Assembly: GCA_963978545.1 (NCBI GenBank)
Contig: OZ021723.1
Span: 11,806,593-11,870,592 of the forward strand
Source of the DNA: Linyphia triangularis
Lineage: Eukaryota; Arthropoda; Arachnida; Araneae; Linyphiidae
Length of the DNA stretch: 64,000 bases
Direction of reading: 5' to 3'
Shown: piece by piece, positions 26,101-35,700 of the stretch
Numbering within the stretch: the first letter of the stretch is position 1
Layout of the letters: every line of letters starts with the position of its first letter
The notes under the pieces: generated by a model
The model's database searches: none
Told to the model about the DNA's origin: nothing
What the model saw: the letters and a program-made list of their open reading frames with translations, nothing else
Position numbers and translations under genes: made by a program

Positions 26101-26252
26101 CTGGTTGAAGTCATCAACCACTCGGCCATCCAGACCATAGCCATGAATGACGAACAACTGACGAACACATCGTAAGCCACCGGAACAGCAACGAACACCA
26201 GACAGATAATGACCAAAGCGAGCACGAAATGAAAGAAGTTCCTCCCTCCCAT
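7652..26252 (-). CDS. SDR-family dehydrogenase, complete five-exon gene, 361 aa
   Basis: Exons on the minus strand are 26252-26045, 21008-20796, 17958-17776, 16096-15964 and 8000-7652 (208, 213, 183, 133 and 349 nt; total 1086 = 361 codons plus TGA). All junctions are GT-AG with matching phases. Residues 6-28 form a hydrophobic segment and 33-47 are partly hydrophobic, suggesting an ER or other membrane anchor. The cofactor loop TGCDSGFG is at 69-76, LDVT at 118-121, NNAG at 147-150, Asn172, Ser199, Tyr212 and Lys216 (YCMSK), with the usual Asn-Ser-Tyr-Lys spacing. The family (SDR9C-like retinol, hydroxysteroid or hydroxybutyrate dehydrogenases) uses NAD(P) on small alcohols or ketones; substrate unknown. 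All catalytic residues are intact, so it is probably functional. It is convergent with a paralogue ending at 5969. Start chosen: the ATG at 26252 opens the frame that runs through the membrane segment into TGCDSGFG. Confidence 0.93.
8041..8693. mobile_element. Foldback element with ~320-bp inverted arms
   Basis: The ends are GAGAGGCGACTGCAA and its reverse complement. Nearly the whole element is a palindrome centred near 8365 (attacgtcactgatgac at the apex). There is no coding sequence. It lies in the last intron of the minus-strand SDR gene, 40 bp upstream of exon 5. A related truncated copy is at 5068-5541. Confidence 0.85.
9269..9509. mobile_element. Palindromic MITE, copy 2 of the TACTAAAC family, TA target
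   Basis: It begins TACTAAACTTCAACTT and ends with the reverse complement, flanked by TA (9267-9268, 9510-9511). The opposite palindrome arm near 10660 preserves the empty site (tactagtagag), proving the boundaries and the TA duplication. A Tc1/mariner or pogo relative is likely. Confidence 0.88.
9533..9603 (+). tRNA. tRNA-like sequence (pseudo-tRNA or SINE head)
   Basis: The segment has an A-box-like tggctaagtggtcagcg and a B box ggttcgatacc with correct spacing, like Pol III internal promoters. It lacks a convincing acceptor stem and is duplicated inverted at 10565-10635, so it is part of the repeat rather than a working tRNA gene. Confidence 0.4.
10137..10340 (+). pseudogene. Short cysteine-rich frame, possible piggyBac-type C-terminus
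   Basis: The 67-residue frame ends in a cluster CSC...C..C....CFPCF...C. This resembles the cysteine-rich C-terminal finger of piggyBac-family transposases by pattern only. No catalytic domain is nearby, so it would be a relic. It could also be chance in an AT-rich palindrome centre. Confidence 0.3.
10565..10635 (-). tRNA. tRNA-like sequence, inverted partner
   Basis: The reverse strand repeats the A and B boxes of 9533-9603 with a few substitutions. Same interpretation: a mobile-element module. Confidence 0.4.
11445..11623 (+). mobile_element. tRNA-derived SINE, copy 4
   Basis: Sense copy with TSD ctaaatttca at 11435-11444 and 11624-11633. The B box is mutated (catgttcgagtcc). Confidence 0.88.
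11812..11988 (-). mobile_element. tRNA-derived SINE, copy 5
   Basis: Antisense copy with perfect 13-bp TSD tgcgtattatgag at 11799-11811 and 11989-12001. Confidence 0.92.
12479..14284 (-). mobile_element. Tc1/mariner-type transposon inside the Helitron
   Basis: Terminal inverted repeats of ~220 bp start CAGGCGTTTCCCGTATAAC at the left and CAGCGTGTCCCCGTATAAC at the right (minus strand). TA is duplicated at 12477-12478 and 14285-14286. It carries a broken transposase (12842-13746) and inserted 4 bp from the Helitron 5' end. Confidence 0.9.
12842..13746 (-). pseudogene. Tc1/mariner-superfamily transposase, broken
   Basis: The frame 13746-13243 encodes the middle of an IS630/Tc1/mariner-type transposase: HPHRPRLVQEFL, the first catalytic Asp in VSDECTF, and WSVNVWCSIWKEALVGPFFF. 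Further 3' (13230-13060) the remnants FQQDDAPP and the region around SPLDFF are recognisable but broken by stop codons and frame changes. The C-terminal frame is open again at 13051-12842. The N-terminal helix-turn-helix region before about 13750 is decayed. The element therefore cannot encode active transposase. Family assignment is from remembered motif patterns. Confidence 0.8.
14812..14990 (+). mobile_element. tRNA-derived SINE, copy 6, in a Helitron repeat
   Basis: TSD ctaattggactt at 14800-14811 and 14991-15002, and the target is one of the Helitron tandem units. Head and body match the other copies. Confidence 0.9.
15964..16096 (-). CDS. SDR gene exon 4 (active-site Tyr/Lys)
   Basis: This 133-nt exon has acceptor tctgcag and donor gtaagact. 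It encodes GKFICPGFVGYCMSK, then VKVISVEPF. It has the same length and phase as the plus-strand paralogue exon at 821-953. Confidence 0.93.
16134..16879. mobile_element. hAT-type non-autonomous element
   Basis: Ends CATGGGCGCCCCCAGG and CCTGGAGCGCCCATG with 8-bp TSD acacttgt (16126-16133 and 16880-16887). It lies in SDR intron 3, 38 bp upstream of exon 4, leaving a short acceptor region. Confidence 0.88.
17255..17400. repeat. Fragment of the aaatcagggaaatgtcgggg repeat
   Basis: A short diverged piece resembling the element at 21263-21667 (shared caggaaaatcagggaaatg-like text). Ends are not resolved. Confidence 0.45.
17776..17958 (-). CDS. SDR gene exon 3 (NNAG motif)
   Basis: Acceptor ttttacag, donor gtaagtca. 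It encodes VLWSVVNNAG at its start and RLVNNTSACG at its end, covering the structural NNAG motif, catalytic Asn172 and Ser199. Confidence 0.93.
18623..19233. mobile_element. piggyBac-like MITE, TTAA target
   Basis: TTAA flanks both ends (18619-18622, 19234-19237) with inverted termini CCTTTTAGCTGTTC and CCTTTTAACTGTTC. Internal cccgag/ctcggg palindromes occur near 19100-19220. No coding sequence. Confidence 0.85.
19234..20300. other. SDR intron 2 DNA, nothing recognised
   Basis: Contains homopolymer A runs (notably near 20119-20148) and no supported feature. Confidence 0.5.
20306..20761. mobile_element. CAGGGTTCCC MITE, copy A, 5-bp TSD
   Basis: Termini CAGGGTTCCCACTC and the inverted GTGGGAACCCTG are flanked by aaatc on both sides (20301-20305, 20762-20766). 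The interior has ~30-bp tandem units with aaggacttttaagga. It ends 29 bp inside SDR intron 2. Copy B is at 51990-52414. Confidence 0.85.
20796..21008 (-). CDS. SDR gene exon 2 (Rossmann cofactor loop)
   Basis: Acceptor atttcag, donor gtatgaac. It completes TGCDSGFG across the exon 1 boundary and encodes the LDVTSD motif of the Rossmann fold. Confidence 0.92.
21263..21667. mobile_element. CAGAGTGGCCAC MITE, 5-bp TSD
   Basis: Ends CAGAGTGGCCACAGAA and inverted CAGGGTGGCCACAAAA, with TSD tagat at 21258-21262 and 21668-21672. It sits in SDR intron 1. Confidence 0.82.
21673..26040. other. SDR intron 1, mostly unannotated
   Basis: AT-rich intron DNA. At 22088-22150 there is a cagggccgttgac/gggcccc segment like one end of a non-autonomous element (compare 50244), and at 24235-24275 a gcggatttaggggggtgc segment of the same type; partner ends were not found. 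No coding exon is supported. Confidence 0.5.
26045..26252 (-). CDS. SDR gene exon 1 (start, membrane anchor)
   Basis: ATG at 26252-26250; donor gtaagttt follows 26045. It encodes a hydrophobic N-terminus (FVLALVIICLVFVAV) and ends GKAVLIT plus the first base of Gly70. The overlapping frame starting at 26259 lacks SDR features. Confidence 0.9.
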
Positions 26253-27759
26253 GGCTCATTCCAACAAACTGAATATGATCACAGGCGGTTTGTTTCGGTT
26301 ATGACCAGTTCTCAATTGTGGGAATTTTGTTGTTCGTGGGAAGAAGGAAATAATGAAATTCAGTGAAGTGCGCATTTTTCTCTGAGTTGAAGGAAAACAT
26401 TTTTAATTCTTTTTTTAGTTTTGTAATGTGAGCTACTTTAGGTCATGAAACTGGTACTTCCATTTAAGTTTTTGTTTTGTTTATTTTGTCTGTGGATGGT
26501 ATCAAAATGTAGATTTAAGTTAAGAGGGGGAGAAGGGGACTGGGGGAGGGGGGGGGGTGATCTCGCCTCATTAAAATTTAATACTAACTTATTTCTCTCT
26601 GCCCCAATAGTTTCTTTTATAAAAAGATTCGTTTACAAAAATTAAAAGTCTAGATAATATGATGCTAGGGAAACAAACGATAAACAATTGTGGGAAACAG
26701 AGTTACAGTGGTGACTTATTTCTGAAATCTCGCTTTATATATAGCTTTAATTCGATACAAAATAATATTGGAGGCAATGGCGATAGGTGCCATAAGCCAG
26801 TGGTCATGAAATCGGCCTGGTGATTTTAGATTTGTGCCGGTCCAAATTTTCAATATCAGCAATAGTAAAATTTTAATAAAATAATTCAAAAAATTAAATA
26901 ATTCATTTTTAATGATTAAATAGTTTTAATAATTAATAAATTACATTATTTAATGATTGATTTCGATAATTCATTACTTTATTATATATTTTAAAAATTG
27001 AATTGTTATAATAATTAATAAAATAAAATTACTACTTATTAAATAAAATTTTCTCTGTCTCTAGTATTTATATGTCTTTTGATTGAACTTAATTTCCATA
27101 AGCCATAGATATTTTGTGGCAAAAATAAAGAAATATAAATTGTAAAATAAAGAAAGTTCAAGAATTTGTGGCGACCTGGCATCAAGGCGATATGGCTCCT
27201 TAGAGAACTTTCAGAACTTTATCGACTCCGTGGAGAACTTTTAATAAACCCACAGAATTTTATTTATTTTTATTTCATGATTGTTCAACTTTAAAATATT
27301 ATGTAAATTTAATTTAAAAGCATTTCTATATATATCTCGGAAACCTGTTCTTCAATTGTCTAGTGTTCCATCCCGCTCTTCGGGATTGTAAGGTTAATCA
27401 ACAAATCTTGTTTTTTATATCCTAAACTATGCGTAGTGATTCTTCAAAACCTTCTGATGTTATTCTGAATGATCATGTGGTAAAACTAGGCCCCACAAAT
27501 TTAACTATAGTAGGTTTATTAAAAAATGACATCCGAACTGATAATAAATATTTAAAATAAGTAATCTATAAAATAAGTAAAAAGTAAAAGGCTTTATCTG
27601 GGTGGTAGAAGAGGGAGGAGATGATTGGGATTTGAATGCATTAGGTTTTAGGAAACACGTAAAGGAAAGCAACTATTTGTATTGAAGAAAGATTTTAAAA
27701 TATAACTTTGTATCGGACCGGCCCATTTTTTACCGACACTGACCAGCAAGGTGATTGCA
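26253..27759. other. Upstream of SDR start; probable promoter side, no element recognised
   Basis: The ~1.5 kb 5' of the minus-strand SDR start includes a G-rich run near 26543-26557 and very AT-rich DNA (26860-27050). I see no unambiguous TATA box or initiator. Confidence 0.35.
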
Positions 27760-27767
27760 CCAGACAA

Positions 27768-29458
27768 CAGGGGCGTAGCCAGGATTTTTTTTCGGGGGGG
27801 GCTGAGAAATTGTAAATGTCAACTTCGGAAACAATAATTATCATTCAATAATTTACAAATCAAAATTAATCAAACTAAAAAACAAATAAACACTTTTTGG
27901 GATTGTAATACTTTTAGCACATATAGCATTCACTGGAAAGAAAATGTATTTGTTAAATGTAGTAATAATCAAATGACCCTTTCTTTTCACAATCGTGACA
28001 TTAAGTATTAATATGCATAAATAATATTTGATTAAGAATGCTTTAATGAAACACAATAAAAATGCTTTTTAAAATAAGGAAATGAGAAGAAATATCACAT
28101 TTAAAATAAAGTTTAATAATGGGACAATTGTATTTAATTAAGAGGCATTACAAAGTTAAATTGAATTTTCTAACAGTTCCACTGCTGACAAATTTGTTGA
28201 GGACCATCTCGTCTGAAACTGAGCATTGCCTATGGATATTCAGCTAAGCCAGTCCAGTTAAGCAATTTTGGCTTGTCGTACTTCTAAGATAAGTTTTCAA
28301 TCTCCGAAGAGTAAAAAAACTTCTCTCAGCTGTGGCTGCTGACACTGGCAGAATGGATAGGATTTTGAGCAAAGCGTATATGCTGGGGAAGATGTTTTGG
28401 TTGCATTCATACAGCGACCCAATCGCTGAGTTTGGTAACATTTCGACCGACATCCACTTTCTTTTCCACAGCTCCCATTCGCCTTCAATCACATCTTTGT
28501 AAGTAGGAAGATCATCTTCATAAAAGGAGATGCATGGTTCAATATCTTGAAAACTCTTCCCAACAGCGTGTTGCGGAATAAGGTTTTGCAAGGAAGAAAT
28601 TGTTTCTTTATGAGGCAAAAAGGGCTCATTTAATGAAGATATCATATCATCTAAGTAGGGAGTAAAAATTTTTATTCTATAGTATTCTTCAGTTGTTTTG
28701 TAGGCTATATTTGGGCGATTCTTTTGGATTTTACACACTCTTGATGTTTTGACTTCTATATTATGTTTTTCAGCTAAGGTTTCAGCTTCATTATATATAG
28801 AATTAAACTTATCCACATGGTTGTTTCTCATTTCTTGCAACATTGTCGTTATGTTGCTGACTTCACCCAAAGCACTGGACAAGTCAATGTTAGTACTTTG
28901 CAGATACTCGAATAGGTTGTATGTGCAACCGAGCAGTTTACTGACGATGCACAAACATACTAGAAAAGAAAACTGGCATGTGCTTTGCAACAAAATGTGT
29001 GCCTTTTTGGACGAATCGTCTGTTGCGAGGCCCTCGATTTCCTGTAACGAAGCGATGATTGGCTCTAAAAACTCCTTGAACATTAATATAGCTTCATGAC
29101 GTAAAATCCAACGAGTTTCACATAACGTCTTAAGTTTCGTCTGTTTTGTGTTAGGTTTCAAGTCTTTAATATTCTTTTTCAGAATATATGTTCGTTTTGC
29201 AGATTTATGAAAGAAACAGCAAATTTCTGAAATTACACCAAAGGCGTTTCGGATGCCCTGAACTTTCGTTACGTCAGATATGCAGAGATTGAGAGAGTGA
29301 GATACGCAATGGGTATATACAGCTTTCGGGTATTTTTTTCTCACCGTAGCTTATTACAACCATTATCCAAGCATAAATAGATCTATTTCTGACTTTCGAG
29401 GTTTGAAAATTTCGGAGGGGGCTGCAGCCCCATCAGCCACCCCCTGGCTACGCGCCTG
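27768..29458 (-). mobile_element. hAT transposon, internally deleted
   Basis: Ends CAGGGGCGTAGCCAGG and (minus strand) CAGGCGCGTAGCCAGG with perfect 8-bp TSD ccagacaa (27760-27767, 29459-29466). It contains the C-terminal two-thirds of a transposase, but only ~110 bp separate that frame from the right end, so the N-terminus and promoter are deleted. Confidence 0.92.
28244..29344 (-). pseudogene. hAT-family transposase, N-terminally truncated
   Basis: A 366-codon open frame shows hAT hallmarks: CVSHSLNLC near residue 13, CETRW near residue 75, and the C-terminal dimerisation block VSAATAERSFFTLRRLK that includes the conserved Glu. It resembles ZMYM1/52-kDa-repressor-like hAT proteins of animals. 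There is no in-frame ATG before the first homologous residues and the BED finger and first catalytic Asp region are absent. Near 28250 the frame should continue LNIHRQ, but a one-base shift places that tail in another frame (to about 28150). The copy is therefore dead. The long open frame suggests fairly recent decay. Confidence 0.88.
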
Positions 29459-29836
29459 CCAGACAACCTATGGCCAGTACGCCCCTTCCCTAAGGGAATG
29501 AGCAAACCGCGAAATTAACACGATTTTGCTGTCAAAATCATTAACAGTTTGGAATGTGATGGAACAACATCCCTCGTCTAATCACTGCCCCTACCAGACA
29601 ACGTAAAGGAAGTTTCTAAAATTGGGGGGGGGGGGGGAATATTCGCAGAACCTTAATTATAATTTTATGACATTCTTTTTCTCTTTCTGTATATTATTTA
29701 TCAACTAAGCAATTTTATTGAATCGTGAAAAGGTTACCACGATATACAATTTTCAATGCTTCCTCAGTACGACATTAAAATGATTCTAAGTGTTCCGATT
29801 TTGACATTTAAAGAATGGGTCACGAACTATTAGGGG

Positions 29837-30397
29837 CAGAGGTGTAGTGTAAAATAAAAAGGTGTGGGAACGCTATGTCGCGTCGTTACAAACGTTTATT
29901 ATTTTTATTCTGTGAAGATGCGGGAGGGGAGGGGGGGGGAAGGAAAAAGGACAACTAAGAATTAAATAACTTTATTAATACTACTTTAGTAATTTCAAAA
30001 CAAACTACATACACCTGAAAAATACGTACGTCAGTTCATTTCTAATGAAGTAGCATTAAAACATCGAAAGACTGCGAGAGGGGAGGGGGAGTCTACTTCA
30101 TCAATCGAATTGTTCATGGAATGGCCATGTGCGGGTTGCCGCGCCTCTTTCAAGTGTTTTGCAAATACTTGAACTTGCCTGCTCAACTCATCTATATCGA
30201 TGGCTCAGCTCTGAAGTTGTGGATCGAAAACGAAGGCATAGTTCTCACAAAAGAACTTTATAATTTTCTTACTTGACTTTCCGTTAAGTGTCACGTAAAG
30301 AAAAGAACAAAAAAATTCAGGTGAGGGAACGCCGTTCCTCCTTCAAAAAAGGTAACGGATCGACGTTCCCAGGCGTTCCCGCTCCACTACACCCCTG
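29837..30397. mobile_element. hAT-type deletion derivative
   Basis: Ends CAGAGGTGTAGTG and (inverted) CAGGGGTGTAGTGGAGCG, with perfect 8-bp TSD attagggg at 29829-29836 and 30398-30405. No transposase frame. Confidence 0.9.
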
Positions 30398-30693
30398 ATT
30401 AGGGGTCGAAAATTCTGGTTTCCTAGTATATCCCGAGGGAAGCTGATTTTTAAAAGGGCTACTTAGGCAAAAATTTCAGTTGTCCAATGGGCAACCAAAA
30501 ATTTATATTCTTAAATACATGTTTTGTTTTGGTAATTCGGATAAAACTAATCGATTAGATTTCGAGAACTTATTTTATTTGCTCGTTGACCAATTTAACT
30601 TATCTGAGGTGAGAAACAGAAAATGTGTCTGTCAGTCACGAGTTTTTATATTCTGTAACATTGAAAACTTTAAGGGGGTATATACACCCAGAA

Positions 30694-30724
<31 letters not shown>

Positions 30725-30930
30725 TCGATTTTTTTAATGGATTATTATTTTCTATAGTTTTAGGCTTGTTTCTCTGAAAATCGATTGCAAAAATTCCCCA
30801 TAGATCCAAAGTTATGATCGAAAATGTGAACCCCCCGACGAGTTAGTCGCGCACAGGTAGCTGTCCGTTGAGCAATGGAGGATCCAGCCATGGGGTGCGG
30901 TGTGCAAACGCCCTTCCCTCAGCTTGAGTT

Positions 30931-31094
<164 letters not shown>

Positions 31095-31317
31095 TTTCAA
31101 TTAATAAAAAAAAAAATCCACATTTTTTTTTTTTTTTTTTAAATAAGTTCACGCAACAAACATATTTCGAAATTCATCTAATTTCCGAAAAAAGCAACAA
31201 AAAAAAGAGCTTATTTTTGGATCAAGGTTCTTTTTATAGCCTTCTCCCTTCTCATTCAAACAGACGTTGAAAGACTGTACAAGCATTCAAACCTCCATGT
31301 TCTTGAGAATACTGCAC

Positions 31318-31392
31318 ATTCTAGTAATATTTTACGCATGGTCACGTGACATGTTACCCTGTTTGGAGACGACTGCGCGCGCATCTAGTCAC
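31318..31392 (+). repeat. Candidate left terminal inverted repeat of the MULE-type element
   Basis: Matches 45228-45303 in inverted orientation; the best blocks are ttttacg, a ttaccc/tgaccc block and ggagac...gcgcgcgcatctag. Confidence 0.5.
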
Positions 31393-31815
31393 GTGACACG
31401 TTAACTTCCTGCTCCTGGAATCTGAAAGTGCTGGATACGATGGTAACATAAATGACGTAATTAGTGGCTTTTAGACACTTTAGTGGCGCTCGCCTGAGGC
31501 CTGACTATTGTCTGCACTGCTAGTCATCTTTTTGATCACGTCTGTAGAAAAACGTGGTTTTTTTAAAGAGACGTACTTCTTTGTGCTGCCTTTTTATTTG
31601 AGTTAATTCTTTTATTAGCTTTTATATTTGTGTGATTTGCCATTACTTGTTTTAGTATTTTGTGCTTTAATTACTTATTTTGTGGTTTATTGTTAATCCT
31701 ATTTGCATTCATATATCTTTTTGATCAAATATTTACGCTTTTTTTTTCTATTGTTTACCTTTGCTATTAGATTGTGCTTAGCTATATTTTCTTCAGTTTT
31801 TCACATTTCCTTAAG

Positions 31816-33379
31816 ATGAGAATTCTCGTAATCGGCGATTCCATTGTTAAGAATCTGGGGTTATTCTTAACGGAGGAGTTGCTTGATCATGATGTTTTTC
31901 TCAAACCGTATCCAGGTTACAAGATTGAAGGGTTGAAGGATATGAGGTAAATTCCTAGTTCACGTTTATGGGTTGGCGCACTTTTGAAAAGTTGGCGACA
32001 GAGCCAGAATGTCGCCAATTCGGAATTCCAATATGAAAAATTGAGAAACGAACCAGCTTCATGATTTGTGGTTTAGGAAGGTTGAAGCCAAAGCGCGTCA
32101 ATAAAAAAAACGGGGTTGCCAAATTTAGAACTGTATCGCCTACAAAACCGCGCCAAATTGGCTTGGCGATATTTTAACGTCAACTAGGAATAGACCGGAT
32201 ATGATTTCCTCTTTGGACAACCAATACGACTGGGTTTTTGTGCATGTTGGTACAAACAATACCTATCATGATCACACTGAGACCATGTTAGAAAAGTATG
32301 GTTGTCTCTTTGAGGAAATACTGTTTTTTAACCCTGATGTCAGGGTTATCGTTTCAGGTATCCTACCCCGTAAGGAGAACAGTTTTCCAGAAGAGGCTGG
32401 TAAAAGGGATAGGTTTGTGAACCAACTGCCTTCCTTAAATAAAAAAATCGAATACATTAATTCTAGGCTGGAAAAGCTATGCCTAGGCCGTGAGGCATTC
32501 TTTTATTACAGGTTGCACGAGCCTATCTTGGGAAGAGACGGCCTTCATCTCGGACCACGTGGTCATCCACAGATGGGGAAGGATGTCGCAAAGACACTAA
32601 AGACATTGATAGGTAAGGAACTTAAGGTATGTAATATCCCTCGGTTTCTTTCTCCCGAGATTTTCCCTTCTTTATCTTTAGGATATTCTCAACAGTCCTG
32701 TACTACTTCCTTTCCAAAATCTTTTTCTTCATTATTCTCGCCAAATGCTCTTGTCCCTTCTATATCTTTCTCACCTGCTCTCTCTTCTAAGCATTCTGCT
32801 TCCGCTACTTCTTCTAAGCCTTTCACTTCCACTGCTTCTTCTAAGCTTTTCACTTCCGTTACTTCTTCTAAGCCTTTCACTTCCGCTACTTCTTCGAAGC
32901 CTTTCACTTCCACTACTTATTCGAAGCCTTTCACTTCCGCTACTTATTCTAAGCCTTTCACTTCTACTTCTTCTAAGTCTTATGCTTCTGCTCTTGCTCC
33001 TAATTCTAAGCCTTTTGCTTACCAGATTTCTTCTAAATCTTATGCTTCTGCTCCTTCTTCTAAGTCGTATGCTTCTGCACTTACTTTCAAGCCTTCTACT
33101 TCCGCTTCTCCTAAAGGTCAAAATTCGCGGTCGCCAGTCGCCAAATGCGACCAATTCTTACGTTTTGGCGACCATTTTTTCACTAAAGTCGCCAATGTGG
33201 CTACATTTGCTAAACGTTCAACAGCCATCCCGATTCCCGACCTGAAACCTCTCCCCAAACCAATCCCTTTTCCAATAGAAATACGGCTACTGGTCGCAGG
33301 GGTGGGAATTCTGCGCCAATTGCACCAGCGCGCGCCAAAAATGGTATCCTGCGCCAACCTGCTACAAAACCACATTTAA
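31816..33379 (+). CDS. SGNH/GDSL-type hydrolase domain with 8-residue repeat tail
   Basis: Exon 31816-31946 starts MRILVIGDSI, giving the block I Ser in GDS at residue 9. It splices in frame to 32194, where FVHVGTNN supplies block III (GTNN near residues 63-66) and GRDGLHLGPRGH supplies the block V Asp and His (DGLH, about 159-162). These are the catalytic blocks of SGNH esterases/lipases; the usual GxND is GTNN here. From about 32790 the protein becomes an (S/T)SKPFTSA-like 8-residue repeat. After 33112 the frame runs into an inserted hAT element and stops at 33379, so the native C-terminus is missing; the repeat resumes at 36725 in the same phase. The substrate is unknown. SGNH domains of this kind occur in some mobile elements, so a role in the element rather than the host is likely. 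Confidence 0.75.
31946..32196. mobile_element. 251-bp MITE acting as a candidate intron
   Basis: Ends GGTAAATTCCTAGTTCACGTT-like (left, first 20 bp) and GGTCTATTCCTAGTTGACGT (minus strand, right) match at 18 of 21 positions. The 8-bp TSD ggatatga flanks it at 31938-31945 and 32197-32204. The left end supplies donor AG|gtaaat (31947) and the right end acceptor aatag| (32193). Removing the insert and one TSD copy restores KDMISSL in frame; splicing instead gives KDMRPDMISSL. Confidence 0.88.
32790..33111 (+). repeat. Coding 24-bp minisatellite, part 1
   Basis: Tandem units like tcttctaagcctttcacttc encode an 8-residue (S/T)SKPFTSA-like repeat at the C-terminal side of the hydrolase domain. Antisense frames through it are shadows. 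Confidence 0.85.
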
Positions 33380-35491
33380 GTGCAATTCTGCTCCAATTTT
33401 CTTTAAATCTTCTTTTAAACGCTCACGCTAAAGCACCAAACCAGCTCCCGCACGTCAAATCTATGCGGAGACGAAATTACGGCAACTTCAAGGGCCGTTT
33501 TCTCACGAATTTTCAAAACATTCGTTCCCCCCCCCCCCCCCCCCCTCAACGGAATGCAATGTGTGGATTATCTCTCTGAAATCGACATTCACGCATGCGC
33601 ATTCATGTTCAAACACGCTTTGCATCGGTTCAAATTAAAATTGCCGAGACATAGCGAGATAGAATTTAGGGGCCAGCCTCAAAATTTCCAATTTCTAGTT
33701 AGCACGGATGGCCATTTCGTACGTACGTACCTTGATTAAGTGTGTTTCGCCGGATTTTTACCACGCCCTCTTGTTCTAAATAAAGAAGAAAGGAATTGCT
33801 AAAAAGTTAAAGGTGTATAACCATCAAATGTTTTTACTAAGCATTTAAAAAGAATAATTCCGCTCGGACACGTAGTGACGATGCCTTCTATTAAATTTAG
33901 GGATGTTTTTTATAATTAACTTGTTGGCTGTTGGTCATTAACTTTTAAACGTCCGTTTTACATTTGAAATTAAGTATCACAAAAATGTAATCAAAATCCC
34001 GGAATGTTTCCGATTAAAAAAAAAAAAACTAATACTTTTTTATAAGTTTATAGAACGGCATGCAGGGTAAGATCGCCGTTTTGATGCAAAATTTGAACCA
34101 ATTTGGAAAGTAAAAAAAATTCTCGAAATTTTAGAACATTCACAAAAATTTAGAAACAGTCTTATTTTAATTTTACTGTATTGCTATTTTTGCTATAAGA
34201 ATTGCTATTTTTACACAAATGAGTTTTATAATAATACAATTTTTTACATAAGTAGTTTTGGCCTTCTGATAGTACCTTTGGCAAATGGAATGTTAAAATT
34301 TTAATTAGTTCATTTTTAATTTAACTCTTTTTAACAAACTGACTTCAAAGAGAGGTACAGCTCTGAAATTTTCATAAGTGGTTTTGCCTTCGAATTGTAC
34401 ATTTGTGACAAACAGAATGTTAAAATTTAATTAGTGTTTTTTTAAAAAAAAAATTTAATTAAAAAAAATTACAAAACGACTTCTATTAAGGCTGCAGCTC
34501 AAAAATTTTCAACATAAGTAGTTTTGGCCTTCAAATTGTACATTTGTGACAAACAGAATGTCAAAATTTTAATTATTTTTAATTAATTTTTTTTTATATT
34601 GTATAAACCGACTTCAAATAGAGGTACAGCTCTAAAATTTTCAACATAAGTAGTTTTGGCCCCTTTTTTTTTTGTTAAACTTTATAAAAACAGAATTTTA
34701 AAATTTTAATTTGTTTTTTATTTAATATTTTTAAAAAGCGACTTTTAATAGATCTAGAACTCTGAAATTTTCAATGTAAGTAGTTTTGGCCGTCTAATTT
34801 TGCTTTTCATAAACATGTTATAATAATTCAGAGGGGTGAGGGGGGTTGTGTTATTGTATTAGCGGGCACATTTTTTGGATCTCGATGGGGACGGGGTTTT
34901 AATATTAAGGGTTTACGTTGCAATTAATATTTAGCGAGTCAAGCAAATTTGTGCTTGCACTGCAATGAACCTTCTAGTGAGTGAAGCGAGCCTGTCCTTG
35001 CATAGCAATACATTTTCAGCGAGTTTGTGCTTGTGTAGCAATTAAACTTTTCAGAGAGTTAAGCGAGCTGTGTTTGTGTTACAATGAAACTCTTAGTGAG
35101 CAAAAAGAGCTTGGTTTTGCATAGCAAAGCCATTCGCAAAATGTCAAACTAATAAGTATTTTTTTTTTTTTTTTAATTTACAAATTATATTTTTTAAATT
35201 TGCAAATTATATTTTATTTTGTAATTTTATGTACATCTTATAATTTTATATTTAATAACATGTTTTTTATGTAGAAAAATAAAATTATACAAATTCAAAT
35301 TTTAATTATTGTAATTGTTGTTAAATCAGCTACAATTTATTATATTTCTGGTACTAATCTTCGAATTTTGCTGCTACATTTTCTCTTATTCTGCTCCAAA
35401 AATTAAATTTTGCTGCTCCAATTTTTTGCAAATCTGCAGCAAATGTTAAATTTTGCTGCTCCAAACTGGGCTTTAGCACTTCCCACCCCTG
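33297..35491. mobile_element. Inner element with CAGGGGTGGGAA ends
   Basis: Left CAGGGGTGGGAATTC and right (inverted) CAGGGGTGGGAAGTG. Flanks actggtcg and gtaaatgc do not match, so either the TSD is lost or a boundary is wrong. It includes a poly-C run at 33526-33545 and a Helitron-like fragment. Confidence 0.55.
34228..35130. repeat. Helitron-related minisatellite fragment
   Basis: Tandem units with ttttcaacataagtagttttggcc (period ~110-130 bp), followed by gtgaagcgagcctgt units, match the interior of the Helitron at 12475-15825. The canonical CTAG 3' end is absent, so it is truncated. Confidence 0.75.
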
Positions 35492-35700
35492 GTAAATGCC
35501 ACAGAATCAGGGATTTTAAAGAAATTGAAGGATTATAACATTATGTATATGGTCTTTGTTGCTGATTTTATTGGTGTTTTGTCAAAAGTGTCCCAAGCCT
35601 TAAGAGTCCAAAGACATTTTACTAAATATAGCCAATTCTAAGATGAAAAAGGGTGTCAATGACATCAATGCGATGAAAAAGGATGTGAAGGAATGATTGC

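Noticed and set aside
32771..33154. Antisense and out-of-frame Arg/Ser- or Leu-rich frames at 32689-33245
   Set aside because: They are shadows of the 24-bp coding minisatellite.
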